64,000 nt of DNA from Hepsetus odoe (lineage: Eukaryota > Chordata > Actinopteri > Characiformes > Hepsetidae), in contig CM029384.1 of NCBI GenBank assembly GCA_017165825.1, positions 12,601,123 through 12,665,122 on the forward strand. The letters run 5' to 3'. The first letter of the stretch is position 1, and every line of letters begins with the position of its first letter. The translations under genes were made by a program, and so were the position numbers. Of the stretch, positions 1-10,249 are shown piece by piece. Under the pieces are notes generated by a model. It ran no database searches, was not told where the DNA came from, and worked only from the letters and a program-made list of their open reading frames with translations.

Positions 1-59
<59 letters not shown>
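1..59. repeat. (AT)n microsatellite
   Basis: Uninterrupted AT dinucleotides run from the window edge, so the array probably extends upstream. It lies inside a spag9 intron. Confidence 0.95.
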
Positions 60-60
<1 letters not shown>

Positions 61-271
61 CCAATTATGATCTAAAAACTGTACTTTAAGATATTTTGCA
101 TAGATAGCAACTTTTAACTTAATCAAGTCATAGTAAAGTATTTCATCTTCTACTTACAAACACATTTTGACTGTAAAATAAATTGCTTATGAGCCTGCAG
201 GCTACAAGAAGAAACCTAGAAGGGACCTAGGAGGTATAAACTGCTAAGGTGTCTTCTTTCTTTACTGATAG
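60..271 (+). other. spag9: spag9 intron, 3' part
   Basis: Intronic sequence leading to the AG at 270-271. The donor lies outside the window. No other feature is visible. Confidence 0.8.
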
Positions 272-385
272 GCACAGGCAAACTGGGCTTCTCTTTCGTA
301 AGGATCACAGCTCTCATGGTATCCTGTAACCGGCTTTGGGTTGGGACAGGAAACGGTGTCATCATCTCTATCCCCCTATCAGAAT
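272..385 (+). CDS. spag9: spag9 (JIP4) coding exon, fifth from last
   Basis: This exon encodes part of the C-terminal beta-propeller-like region of JIP4, a cytoplasmic scaffold that binds JNK-pathway kinases and links cargo to kinesin-1 and dynein/dynactin. With one base from the previous exon it reads GTGKLGFSFVRITALMVSCN and continues through RLWVGTGNGVIISIPLSE, a block nearly invariant in JIP3 and JIP4. The acceptor AG is at 270-271 and the donor GTGAGT starts at 386. The exon is 114 nt, phase 1 at both ends. This block alone cannot separate JIP4 from JIP3; the later exons decide. The upstream parts of the gene (RH1, coiled coils, RH2) are outside the window. Confidence 0.95.
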
Positions 386-1305
386 GTGAGTGCATTTATC
401 CATTTGTGTAGAATGTCACATTAAAGGGGCTGCTGGTATTTGGGCTATTCATTGATGACATTGACGCTAAAAAACGCTGATGCAAATATTTTTATAGTGT
501 GTCATGATTTATTAAAATTAATTTACCCTCATTATTTACAAAGCACTTCAGTGGACAATAAAATGCTGACATCAGACATCATGGCTTCAGTCAACAGCTG
601 CGACAGTGTTGAGTAGATGCAGTTGCAAAAGAGGTTACATCCAAAAGTTTTCAAAGACCCAAGGCTGCAAAAGTATATCAGTACTTTATTTATTATCAGA
701 AATCAGAAAGTTTTTTTTTCTGTACACTGTGCAATGTTTCCACAGCAGACCACAGCAGCAGCACATGAAGGGAAAACACACAGGTTGCTATTCTGGATTA
801 TGAACCGTCATTAAAAGTCAAACCAGTGCAATTGCTGTCTGTTCATAAAACGCGTCTTTTAAAATGTGGAACTTTAATATGTAAACATTTTTTGCTATTT
901 ATTTTGTCTTGCATTAGGCAATAACATAGTTTGCTGTTAAAATAAAATAAACTGAATTCGAAATAGTTAGACTTTTGGAAAGAATGTATTATTTAGACTA
1001 ACTAAATAATTAACTGATGAATTTATCAACAGAAAAATAGTTGTTATTGGCATGTAAAAAGTGTAAGAATACGGCTTTCTATTATATATTTTTTGTTTAA
1101 GATCAAAACATATTCAGAAACATTCATTTATTGCTTATATTGTAAAAAATGTTCTGAAAGGCTGGTTATTCCCAACTTGAAGTAGAAAGAAAGTAAAGCC
1201 CCAAATTTGAGTGGGCTTAAAACATCTCTACCTCCTCCATGTCTCTCCCCATTCTCTCCTCATCTGTCCTCTCTCTGACTCTCCTCTGGGATCCTCTCCC
1301 TATAG
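386..1305 (+). other. spag9: spag9 intron
   Basis: AT-rich intron between the phase-1 exon at 272-385 and the microexon. The acceptor tract just before 1306 is pyrimidine-rich. Short ORFs near 606-814 have no recognisable content. Confidence 0.85.
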
Positions 1306-1341
1306 CTGTGGGTCTACAGCATGGACTCCTCAGGCTGAGGG
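1306..1341 (+). CDS. spag9: spag9 36-nt microexon
   Basis: The exon lies between AG at 1304-1305 and a GTGAGT donor at 1342-1347. Joined to the preceding exon it adds SVGLQHGLLRLR, which corresponds to the short V-L-H-x-G-x-L-L-x-L-R insert of JIP3/JIP4 proteins that I recall as present in some mammalian isoforms and absent from others. It is 36 nt long and phase 1 on both sides, so skipping it keeps the frame. A pyrimidine-rich tract lies upstream and a (CT)n array about 120 bp downstream. Isoform use in this fish is inferred, not shown. Confidence 0.85.
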
Positions 1342-1461
1342 GTGAGTGGGAAAACTGCCACATGTCCAGCAGACTGACTGACATGACCTTGCCTTGCTGC
1401 TATATGCAAGCTTGCGCTTACCTGTGCTTTTTGGTCATATTCCTCAAAATGGGATAGTTAT

Positions 1462-1504
<43 letters not shown>

Positions 1505-2107
1505 CTTTTTTCTCTTTCTTTTGTACTGCTGTGACTCATTAGCTGGGGTGTGAGCTTTAACCTGTTTAACATTCACCTCATCTCTTTGGCAGAAAATAGT
1601 CAGTCTGCAGTCTGTAAATCATGCTGCGGTTGCACTACAACACTGTTCAACTAATTTAACATTTGTGATAAATTGACAGAATTTTCCCCTTAGCTCATGT
1701 GTAGCTAATGAGTAACAAAACTTCTCTCCAACAGTTATGCAAGCTATAACTAAATAATTGTACTTTTGCCTGACACAGTGTTGAGATGTGCTCTAGGAGA
1801 AGTTCTTGTGTGGTTTCTGACCCTGTATGACACTGACACTATGTACATTGCCTGGCTAAAAACAGTAGTAGCCACTGCTGATTTTTTTCTGTGCTTTTGC
1901 TCATTTTATACATAACAGTATTTTATACAGTGTAAGAAACTAAATGATGAACACCACATATCTTAATTGATTGTCTGCATTTGAGTTAATGGGAAAATTA
2001 TAAGAATGTTTTTTTTGTTTTTCCCTGAGCATAAGCTTGACCTATGGCTTTGTTTGAAAACTTGTAATTTACACGTACTTTCTCTCCTATATGTCAATGT
2101 ACTGTAG
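1342..2107 (+). other. spag9: spag9 intron with (CT)n
   Basis: Intron between the microexon and the next exon. It contains the (TC)n array at 1465-1499. The acceptor AG is at 2106-2107, after TGTAG. Nothing else is recognised. Confidence 0.85.
1465..1499. repeat. (CT)n microsatellite
   Basis: About 17 CT units followed by a further pyrimidine-rich stretch to roughly 1525, within a spag9 intron. Confidence 0.95.
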
Positions 2108-2284
2108 CCCATAAGAGCGTGGGGGCCATAGCTAGCCGACCTGGGGGCGCAGTTCGTGTATTTGGTGATGGGAGTTTGGACAGCGCAGCCACAGGCTCCT
2201 ACGTGCCCTACTGTTCCATGGCCCATGCCCAACTCTGCTTCCATGGCCACAGAGATGCTGTCAAGTTTTTTGCCGCAGTACCAG
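2108..2284 (+). CDS. spag9: spag9 (JIP4) coding exon, third from last
   Basis: This 177-nt exon, phase 1 at both ends, encodes AHKSVGAIASRPGGAVRVFG, then DGSLDSAATGSYVPYCS, then MAHAQLCFHGHRDAVKFFAA and VP. The IPYCSMAHAQLCFHGHRDAVKFF-type block is a hallmark of JIP3/JIP4 C-termini. MAHAQ is, from memory, the JIP4 form, with JIP3 having MAQAQ. The acceptor AG is at 2106-2107 and the donor GT at 2285. The amino-terminal third (HKSVGAIAS) is more variable between species. Reading is continuous with the exons on either side, so the exon looks functional. Confidence 0.96.
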
Positions 2285-2423
2285 GTGTCCCATACATACA
2301 CTCAACTGATTTAGATGGACTAAACAATAAAGATTGTTGCAGCATTTTGGGTGAAAAAATAGTATCACTTTGCTTTGCCTCTTTTTACAGTATTCCATTT
2401 GTTCATAAGATGGCCCTTTTTAA

Positions 2424-2663
2424 GTGAAAGTGACTATTCTTGTCATTGTGAAACACAGCACAACACACAGTGAACCACAACAAAATTAGACCTCTGGATT
2501 TTACCCACACATGCAAACACAAACACATGGAGCAGGGAGCAGCTATTGAAGGTGCCTGGGGAGCAGTGATGGGGATGTTACCTAGCTCAAGGGTACTTCA
2601 GGGTAACCTGTTGGTCTGGGGTTTGAACCCATGATCCCTAACCACTAGGCCACCGCTGCCCCC
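2424..2663 (-). mobile_element. tRNA-derived SINE, type 1
   Basis: On the minus strand it begins with GGGGGCAGCGGTGGCCTAGT (pol III A-box-like), has a B-box-like GGGTTCAAACCCC, a body with the TACCCTTGAGCTAGGTA type of motif, and a 3' end matching CAATGACAAGAATAGTCACT. Other copies lie at 3.9, 8.9, 25.9, 27.6, 46.6, 48.4 and 55.4 kb. It is antisense to spag9 within an intron. Confidence 0.85.
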
Positions 2664-2705
2664 AGTGGGAACAAGGTCCTAGGCGTTGTTAAAAGTAATA
2701 ACTGT

Positions 2706-2772
2706 ATGTTCAAATGACACCTGCTCATCCAACATTTCTTTCCAAGTCAAGGGTATTAATAGGCATTTGTTT
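2706..2772. repeat. Short interspersed-repeat fragment, possibly Tc1 terminus
   Basis: The segment with GACACCTGCTCATCCAACAT and AAGGGTATTAATAGGC resembles the terminal part of a widespread fish DNA transposon repeat. It is too short to assign firmly. Confidence 0.3.
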
Positions 2773-3148
2773 GCATTTAGCTATAATTTAGCATTCATGA
2801 AGTAAATGTCCTATGCATTATCAGTGATTTTTAGGGAGGTTATTCAAGTTGTTTGTGAACCATTGAACACTTGATGCTTCTTAAATTAGCTGAATACACT
2901 TGGCAGAACTTAAAAATGTATCTGTACATTTGCTTTACTTTTTTATTTTGGGAGCGTCTTTGACCTTTCTACTAAAAATGACTGTTTTTATTTTAAATGA
3001 GGGTTTCTATCTGCCAGTAATTTGTATAATTAATACCATTTCCAAAGACTGTAAAGCTGGTAGAGTTTCTTCCTTTAGTGTCATCAAAGTGTCAACCACT
3101 TTATCTCTTTTCTTGCTAAATTAGGTGTGTCCATGTGTCTCTCCTCAG

Positions 3149-3286
3149 GAAAGGTAAACCCCCCAGCAACCGCGCCAGACAATGTGACCCAAGACTCTGC
3201 AGCTTCTGATAGTCCATCCCAGGAGCAACAGTCCAGGTTCATGCTGGTCATGAGTGGAGGGGAGGGGTACATCGACTTCAGGATGG
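3149..3286 (+). CDS. spag9: spag9 (JIP4) coding exon, penultimate
   Basis: This 138-nt exon, phase 1 at both ends, begins with the Ser/Pro/Gln-rich linker GKVNPPATAPDNVTQDSAAS followed by DSPSQEQQSRF, then the conserved strand MLVMSGGEGYIDFRMG. The linker is a low-complexity loop that is poorly conserved in the family. The GGEGYIDFRMGDE ending, completed by the next exon, matches JIP4 better than JIP3, which I recall as FRIGDG. The acceptor AG is at 3147-3148 and the donor GTATGA at 3287. Reading is open and continuous with both neighbours. Confidence 0.96.
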
Positions 3287-4389
3287 GTATGAGCTTTAGG
3301 AACTCGGTTACTCATACATTCTTTAGCATTTCAGTTAACCTCAGCATGGAACAGGATGATTTTACCTAAATCATATACTTTCAGATTGCTTAGACATAAT
3401 GATACAATGTACATTTATGTAACAGGAGGTTCACATTTGTAGCTTAAAATGATCAATTTCATTTGCTAAATTGCAGCTACGAATATGTACTGTCTGTAAT
3501 ATAATTTTTTCCCCCTTACTCAAAGTGGGGCTGTTCACCCTAAACAAGTTTGGTGTGCCAAGTTTGGTTTTATTTTGCCTTTGCAGTAGAGGCAAGATGC
3601 TGCTGTTGATAATAAGTGAGGGAAACTTGGTAACTAGGTTAGTTTAATGCATAGTCTGTATATAATCATGCATCACTGCTGTCCTAGCAGTATTGATCTC
3701 ACTGTTGCAGTGTCAAAACATTGCGCTGCAGTGCACAGGAATTGCACATTTTAAGGACATGTAACCAATGATAGCATACCATAGCTTGTCATAGCATTAG
3801 ATAGTACTGTATTTGTTATGCTGTTGTTTTGTTCGAGCTACAAAGAGACCATAGACGAAGGGAAAGAACAGCTAATTAGCTTGCTTTAGCATAGCATTAG
3901 TGGAAGTGACTATTCTTGTCATTGTGAAACACAGCACAACACAGCGAAATTACACATCTGCATTTAACCCGTACACGTGCAGCAGGGGGCAGCTATTGAA
4001 ATGGCCAAGGGGGCAGTGATGGGGACAGTACCTTGCTCAAGGGTACCTCAGGGCAACCTACTGGTAAGGGATTCAAATCCACAATCTTTTGATCCTAGGG
4101 CCAACTACCTAACTACTAGGCCACCGCTGCCCCATTAGCATTGTGTCTTAATCACACACTTACCTCAAAATAAGACAAGCTGTAGGTAACAACATTATTT
4201 TTAATATTTTTGTTTATGAGGTTTCTGAGACTCTGTGGCATCTTGTTATCTATAAATGAACAAAACTGCAAATTTGAGAGTTCAAGGTTCAAGCTTCTAG
4301 TGCTTCCTGTCCGTATTTATACATAACAAGATGCATCATGTCAGAAACTGTTTAATCTGTTTTTTTATACATTTGTTTCTCTTTGCTAG
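3287..4389 (+). other. spag9: spag9 last intron
   Basis: Intron carrying a minus-strand SINE (3901-4133). The rest is AT-rich unique sequence with no recognised RNA gene. The acceptor is TTTGCTAG, ending at 4389. Confidence 0.85.
3901..4133 (-). mobile_element. tRNA-derived SINE, type 1
   Basis: Read on the minus strand, this copy has the head GGGGCAGCGGTGGCCTAGTA, a B-box-like stretch, the TACCCTTGAGCAAGGTACTG body motif, and the CAATGACAAGAATAGTCACT tail. ATTAG flanks both sides directly and may be a short target-site duplication. Confidence 0.87.
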
Positions 4390-4523
4390 GTGATGAAGAT
4401 GGGGGTGGAGCGGGAGAAGAGGAGGAGGAGTCATTGGAGTCCACTATCAAGTTACAGTCTACTCCGGCCAAAACTGAGCGCAGCCACATCATCGTCTGGC
4501 AGGTTGCCGTCAGTGACGAGTGA
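4390..4523 (+). CDS. spag9: spag9 (JIP4) last coding exon
   Basis: This exon encodes GDEDGGGAGEEEEESLESTI, then KLQSTPAKTERSHIIVWQVA, then VSDE and TGA at 4521-4523. The acidic run followed by the ERSHIIVWQV strand closes the C-terminal propeller-like domain in JIP3/JIP4. Mammalian JIP4 ends a few residues after VWQV, so the stop is in the expected place. The glutamate tract comes from GAG repeats and is longer than I recall in mammals. The acceptor AG is at 4388-4389 and phase 1 matches the previous exon. Whether this is the a or b teleost paralogue cannot be decided here. Confidence 0.96.
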
Positions 4524-4880
4524 CTGCCCAATCACTGCCTCAGGTTCAACAGAGAGTTCCCCTTCATCAAATGACCCTGCACGGGCCTCAGTTACATGTT
4601 TTTTTTTAATAACTATTATTATTATTACGATTCCAGTAATTATTCGAAGTTTCAGCAACCTAGGTTGCTAGCATCATAGGTGATACTTTGATATTTATAC
4701 ATTCTTTGAGGTTTATCATTTTCTATGAACATGGCATTTCTTTAGGACAAGGCATGAAGGCAAATCAGGAACCAAGAGAAAAGGAGAAAATACCAGGGAA
4801 TCTTAAAGGGAGTGATTAAATCCGTCCAGGACTGTAAATCTGGAGTGGACAGTCCAAATAAAGACCTGTACTCTACTCGA
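4524..4880 (+). other. spag9: spag9 3' UTR (minimum extent)
   Basis: Non-coding sequence from the spag9 stop codon to just past the first canonical poly(A) signal. The 3' UTR could continue further, as SPAG9 transcripts in mammals have long UTRs. Confidence 0.6.
4857..4862 (+). terminator. spag9: Candidate spag9 poly(A) signal
   Basis: First AATAAA after the stop codon, 334 bp downstream of the TGA. No strong GT-rich downstream element is evident, so use of this site is only probable. Confidence 0.5.
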
Positions 4881-6723
4881 GTACTGAAATGCAGGGATCA
4901 GTGAAGGAAACAAGCGCTTTTAGTTTACACCATGAACAATTTTATTAACGCAAATTTTACGTAAGGTTTACAAAGTTGGAGACATTTATTTGTTTTGTTT
5001 CATTTGATTGGACAGAGCAGGCCACCTTCTGGAGTTAAGGGTTTCATGCACTGAGACTGTATTGCAGTAGATGTTTTTTAGGGCATCAGAAGGCTTTTCC
5101 GCTCCCTGTGTGGCACGGGTCCTGTATGCATTGTCCTACCACCTTAAAGGCATGGTGTGTATAAAGCCAATATGTGTGTAGGTATGTCTCCATTCAGGGG
5201 GTGTTTCATTGCCTGCATGGAGGAGTCCAGTATTTCATTCCTCAAGGCCCTAGCTCTAGAGTCTGTTTAGTGTGTTAGCACCTTTTGGCTAGAGCTAGTT
5301 TGCTGGCACTTTAAAAATAGTAACCAACGTACATCTACATTAATTATTAAAGACCAACATGTGATGTATTTTACCTTCAAAAGGGACATCCCTGTTACCA
5401 AAGGACAAACTGTAGAACTAAGAACAAATGCTAAAGAGTCTGTAAACCGTTATTTCGCCTCAGCAACATTTAGGGGGGGGATTTACAATGGTCTGAACAC
5501 AAAATCAGTGGTCATTTTTTTATAGGAGTCATTTCTGATTTGTCTTTTTCTTGACAGGGATTTTATCAAAAGTGGTATGTGTTGCACCTTATGTTGTTTG
5601 TCTTCATGTGCTTAGCGAGTGGCTCTTTTGTTCATTTGTTTTTGTCTTGACTCAAGTGTTTACCTGTACAGTCTGGGATGCTTAAACCAGTCAGTTTATT
5701 CTTAATCTCATTCCTTTGCTGTTTTTTTGTACTCTTTGTGTGTGAGAAAAAAAGTCCTTTGATGGTGTATGTCAAATGCAAATGGAGGATGGGCCCGACC
5801 TTTTTTTTTTTTTGTATTTGAAGAAAAAAAATAACCGGCTTGCAGGTGGTCTAGTTTTGTTCTTGTTCCAGCTCAGAAAGGGAATATTCATGTTGTTGGT
5901 AATGCCATGCCAGTATTTATTTTTTCATGATGAACTTTGTGGTTCAGAATGTAACTTTCTACATAAAAATTCTGTTTGTTTGACATAACTTGTGTGACAT
6001 CAGACACACTCAGAAGCGATATGTGTGGTGTGTTCTCGCAGACATTGTGACAGAATTGCATTAATACTGGTTTCTAAGTGTAACATCATGGATTGAAATA
6101 GGTAGAGTATACAGAATAGCATCCTTGTGGGTCATTTGGAAATCAAACATTCATTCTACTAAGCTATGCATGTTTTTTAAAAGGACACTGCTGCGTATTT
6201 GTTCAAATCCCTGTTTATTGCCACCTTTTTGGGTGGAATGGTGTGTGTATGTGTACGTGTGTGTGAGAGAGAGCGGGTGACTGACATAGGGTTGTGCTGT
6301 AGCTTCTGTAGCTGCAAACATGAGTGTGTCTGTGAATGCACATGTGTGGATGGTTGCTTGATCCTTTAAATCTCACAGGATGTGCTGTGGTTGTCACAGC
6401 TTGTCATTACTGTGGTTTTTCCTGTTCAATGTTTGCTAAAACAGCATCATAGCCTTATTTTTAACAATCTATTAAACTCAATTTCATGGGGAATTAACTG
6501 CTGGTGGTGTTTTTTTTTACTACTATGTCAGCTATGCATACAGCGTTAAACCCTGCAGCACATTTTTGCACAGGTAAGTCAAGAAAAGATTTGACCAACA
6601 ATGGATCATCTGACCTGACTGAAATTACAAGGGGGTTCTTGGCTGTGAGTCTTTTGTTTTTCATGTAACTTGTAGTTAACTTGCTTAACAGTCTGCAGAT
6701 TCTCCACTAGAAGATTCCTTTAT

Positions 6724-6755
<32 letters not shown>

Positions 6756-7447
6756 AATGAAGATCGTTTTTTTATATTATGCATCCATCCATATATGCAT
6801 ATGGTTAATATAGTTACATTTTTGGTGGAAACCAAAGGTTTTGATAAGCTGTGTGGCTGAGCTGACCACTGCTTTACCCATTGCAAGCATTAGAAGTGCA
6901 TCCCCCTATGCTGAGAGCTTTGGAAGGTTGGTAGAAAAATACATTCTACAATCCTGTGAGAATATAGATGCATTGCACTTTCATTTAACAAAAGGTCAAT
7001 TTATGCATATGGGTGTTGCCAGTTCTTTTGAGGGAAGAGTGGTTTTGTATGCAGTGACAGCTTTTCCACAATTATTCAAATAATACAGAGAAGCATCACC
7101 TCAATATCTAAATGCCTTGATCAACAATTGATTGGTGTGCATTTATCATCAGCTGGATTGTCATTACTTGTTACATCACATTGAGGGACTACTGAAGAAA
7201 AAGGAAGGTTAATGAAAACAGGCCACATTTGTTTTAATTTCCAGTAACAGATTTAGAAAATGAGCGGATGGTGCTTTTAATGTACATTTGTAACAATGCA
7301 GTGAGACGCAGACTGTTCAAATTTTAGAACGAAAGTGTCAGGCTGATCTCGTTTGCACGTCGTGTTAATGCCACAAGATGTCACTGCTGTATTATCTTTG
7401 CATTTCACAGAGGCTTGAGGATTACCTTCTGTGGAATTACATCACAG
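4881..7447. other. Intergenic or long 3' UTR, mostly unique
   Basis: AT-rich sequence directly downstream of spag9. It has no exon-like ORF, only a short AT microsatellite near 6.72 kb and a GT-rich patch near 6.24 kb. Part could belong to an extended spag9 3' UTR. Confidence 0.5.
6720..6755. repeat. (TA)n microsatellite
   Basis: TA dinucleotide array with one phase slip (TAATAT). Confidence 0.9.

Positions 7448-7448
<1 letters not shown>

Positions 7449-7502
<54 letters not shown>
7449..7502. repeat. (CT)n microsatellite
   Basis: About 21 uninterrupted CT units followed by an interrupted stretch. Confidence 0.95.
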
Positions 7503-7566
7503 CCTCCACCCTCTGACTCAACAGCCTGATGAGACAGCTGCAGCATACAGATGTGTCTGCTGACGT

Positions 7567-7594
7567 CACACACACACACACACACACACACACA
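7567..7594. repeat. (CA)n microsatellite
   Basis: 14 CA units directly after TGACGT. Confidence 0.95.
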
Positions 7595-7829
7595 TTTTCT
7601 TAATTTCTTCATTATAAGCAACATATATCAATTCACATAACTTTTACACACAAGATTCATTATGTGCTACACATTACATTTATAGACATGATTTAATTGT
7701 GTACCAGTATGAACTGGACTCCAAGTGCAGCTGCAGCATTGTAGTCAGGCCTTATTGACTGTCTGGCTAAAGGATGTGTTTTGGTAAATTGTGTTTGTTA
7801 TAACAGCCTGTGATGACTCCACACAAGTG

Positions 7830-7833
<4 letters not shown>

Positions 7834-7862
<29 letters not shown>
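7834..7862. repeat. (GT)n microsatellite
   Basis: About 14 GT units. An (AG)n tract follows at 7937-7954 and a second GT-rich stretch at 8048-8085. Confidence 0.95.
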
Positions 7863-7864
<2 letters not shown>

Positions 7865-8542
7865 TGACAGGATTAGCTGGTGGATTTCTGCAAAAGAGAG
7901 AGGGATGCGAGTGAAGCCCAGGCCGCCCACGCTCAGAGAGAGAGAGAGAGAGAGTGAAGCTCGTTTGCTCACTCAACCCGCCCAGCATGGCTCAGGAGGC
8001 AGTGCTTACGTAAGCCAGCCAGCTGCTCTATGTCACTGAGGCCTTTGGGTATGTGTGTGTGTGTATGTGTGTGTGTGTGTTTGTGTATTCACTCAAACCC
8101 CTAATCACTGTCATCATTCTCAGGAACCTCTGTTTGCTATCTGTACATTGACTTAATTATAGGTTTTGCTCTGTCACTTAAATATAGTGTGGAGTTTAGC
8201 CAATGTTTCTTCGAACTTTATTCTGGAAATTAACCTTATTTTTAAAGTGTATGGGATCAGTTGGAAAAGATGCAACATGAAAATATACTTCTTATAGGAA
8301 AGAAAACTGGATTCTTATCTTAGGCTCAGCTTTCCTGCAGAATTTATTTATTTTTAACAGTTAGCTCTTATTTTCCCATCAGTTCTCTTCATGTAAATCA
8401 AGGATATTACCTGGGGGTTTGTCCATGATCATTGCTGCAGTAAAAGCTTCTGCTCTTCTGGGAAGGTTTAGAACTAGATGTTGCAACATTGCTTTAAGGA
8501 TCTGATCGGATTCAGAGGTTGTACTACCTTCAGAGCATTGAA

Positions 8543-8718
8543 TTTGGGTACTGCTGGACTAGTGGTAAGGGACTAGGCCCCATTGTCAGAAGGTTGTGGG
8601 CTCAAGTCCCAGACCTTTATGTCATCCAAAGCTACCCGAGCGCTAGTTCCGTCCTCATCACTGCTCCACAGGCACTGGATTTAGCAGTCTCCTGCTGCAC
8701 CGTGTGTTTGTTCACAAC
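8543..8718 (+). mobile_element. Degenerate tRNA-derived SINE, other type
   Basis: A-box-like TGGACTAGTGGTAAGGGACT, then AGAAGGTTGTGGGCTCAAGT (B-box-like), then a body with CACTGCTCCACAGGCACTGG. It differs from the type-1 copies in the body and is much mutated. Confidence 0.5.
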
Positions 8719-8907
8719 AACAAATTTTCACTTTATTTTTCTACATGTTTGTATTAGTTTTCTTTCAAAGCAATATCAATTTTCTAAGTAGACTTTTACA
8801 CAGTATCATCTGTTAGACCCTTACGTCAGTTGTTTATCAGCCAGCTGCCATGTATTGGTGAGACCCTAGTAAAAAGCAAACAGTTTTCTTAATGAGAGTT
8901 TATGAAA

Positions 8908-9138
8908 GTGAAAGTGACTAGTCACAGTCACTGTGAAATGTAGCACAGCACAACACAACGTAATTCAACCGCTGCGTTTTACCCATACACACACGTGCAG
9001 CAGGGGGCAGCTATTGAAAGCACCCAGGGAGCAGTGATAGGGACAGTACCTTGCTCAAGGGTACCTCAGGGCAACCAACTGGGATGGGATTCAAACCCAC
9101 AATCTTCTGATCCTGGGCCCAACTCCCTAACCACTAAC
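8908..9138 (-). mobile_element. tRNA-derived SINE, type 1, 5'-truncated
   Basis: On the minus strand it starts within the A-box region (TTAGTGGTTAGGGAGTTGGG), lacks the GGGGCAGCGG leader, and carries the body and tail of the type-1 family. ATGAG occurs just outside both ends and may be a remnant of a target duplication. Confidence 0.82.
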
Positions 9139-10185
9139 ATGAGTTATATCTCTCAAGCACACCAAGATTGTATGTTTTCTCAAATGTGGATACCATGTTT
9201 TAGTGCAATCCAGTCCTTAGAATAAGTATATAGAGGATATCAATGAAGTGACTGCGAGCAAAAATGTAGCCCCTGCAGTCACTTCTGTGTACGTTTTGCT
9301 AAACCAGCTCACAAGTACAGTTCTACCTGTCTATGCCTTTGCTGAAACAAAATCTCAATAATGGCATAATTCATTATAACTACCTAAACTACCTTTATTT
9401 AACAACATTTCTGAGATGGACTTAGCGGATCAAATGTTAATTTGAGTTCAAGTTAGCTAACTTCACTGCTCTCTTTGATACACATTGACCAACATTAATT
9501 GAGCTCATTTTTGTCCAATCAGAAGCAACTAGAAGAAATAGAATGCATATAGAAAGGAACATCAGGCAAATCACACAAAAGCTTGCCATAACTGTGTTCG
9601 GTTTCGCTTGATCCACGTGAAACAAAAAATTATCCTGTTAATTAAGAAAGAAGTGCTTTTTCCCTCATTACACTGCATGAAAATTTTTATTCTAATAATA
9701 GGTTCATGCTGCCTACAGGCCCTTGTAAACTCATTTCATTTTGATTCCAGACTGTGAAGAGAACCGCAGAGAACCATGGGATTTGTTGTTGTCTAAACTA
9801 AATTTACATTGTTACATAGATTTAAAAAAAGTGCACAGCAGGTTTAGAGTTATCTGTTCGGTCAGAATGTTGAGTCTCTCTCCTACTGATATGCAGCAGC
9901 ATTATTTTATTTTTTTATTAAGTTTAACTAAGACAAGACTTCCTAAAAGTGTCTTCCAACGTCAGAAATGACACCTATGGACATTTCTAAGCCCTGTCTT
10001 GCTTTCTTACCCACTGACTCTCTACTTGCTGTTGTTTGCTTGTATGTGTGGGTGGGTGTTAGACCTTGATCTGTAGGTAAGGCCAGACATCTGTTGCAGA
10101 CTGTCAACATTGACCCTGTTCATACGTCAAGCATGGACACAGAGTAAAAGAAGGAGGACCCCCCGCCTCTCTCAAACTCTCTGTT

Positions 10186-10189
<4 letters not shown>
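9139..10189. other. Intergenic, nothing recognised
   Basis: Unique AT-rich sequence without exon-like ORFs or recognised repeats. Confidence 0.5.
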
Positions 10190-10223
<34 letters not shown>

Positions 10224-10249
10224 CTCTCTCTCTCTCACTCTCTCTCTCT
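10190..10249. repeat. (CT)n microsatellite
   Basis: CT array with single-base interruptions at GCTC and CACT. Confidence 0.95.

Larger units (their letters stand above)
2285..3148 (+). other. spag9: spag9 intron with SINE and transposon fragment
   Basis: Intron containing a minus-strand tRNA-derived SINE (2424-2663) and a short interspersed-repeat fragment (2706-2772). The acceptor is CTCCTCAG, ending at 3148. Confidence 0.85.

Noticed and set aside
272..4523. Identification as mapk8ip3 (JIP3) rather than spag9 (JIP4)
   Set aside because: SMAHAQLC and GGEGYIDFRMGDE fit JIP4 as I recall it, although the HIIVWQV ending is shared with JIP3; JIP4 preferred.
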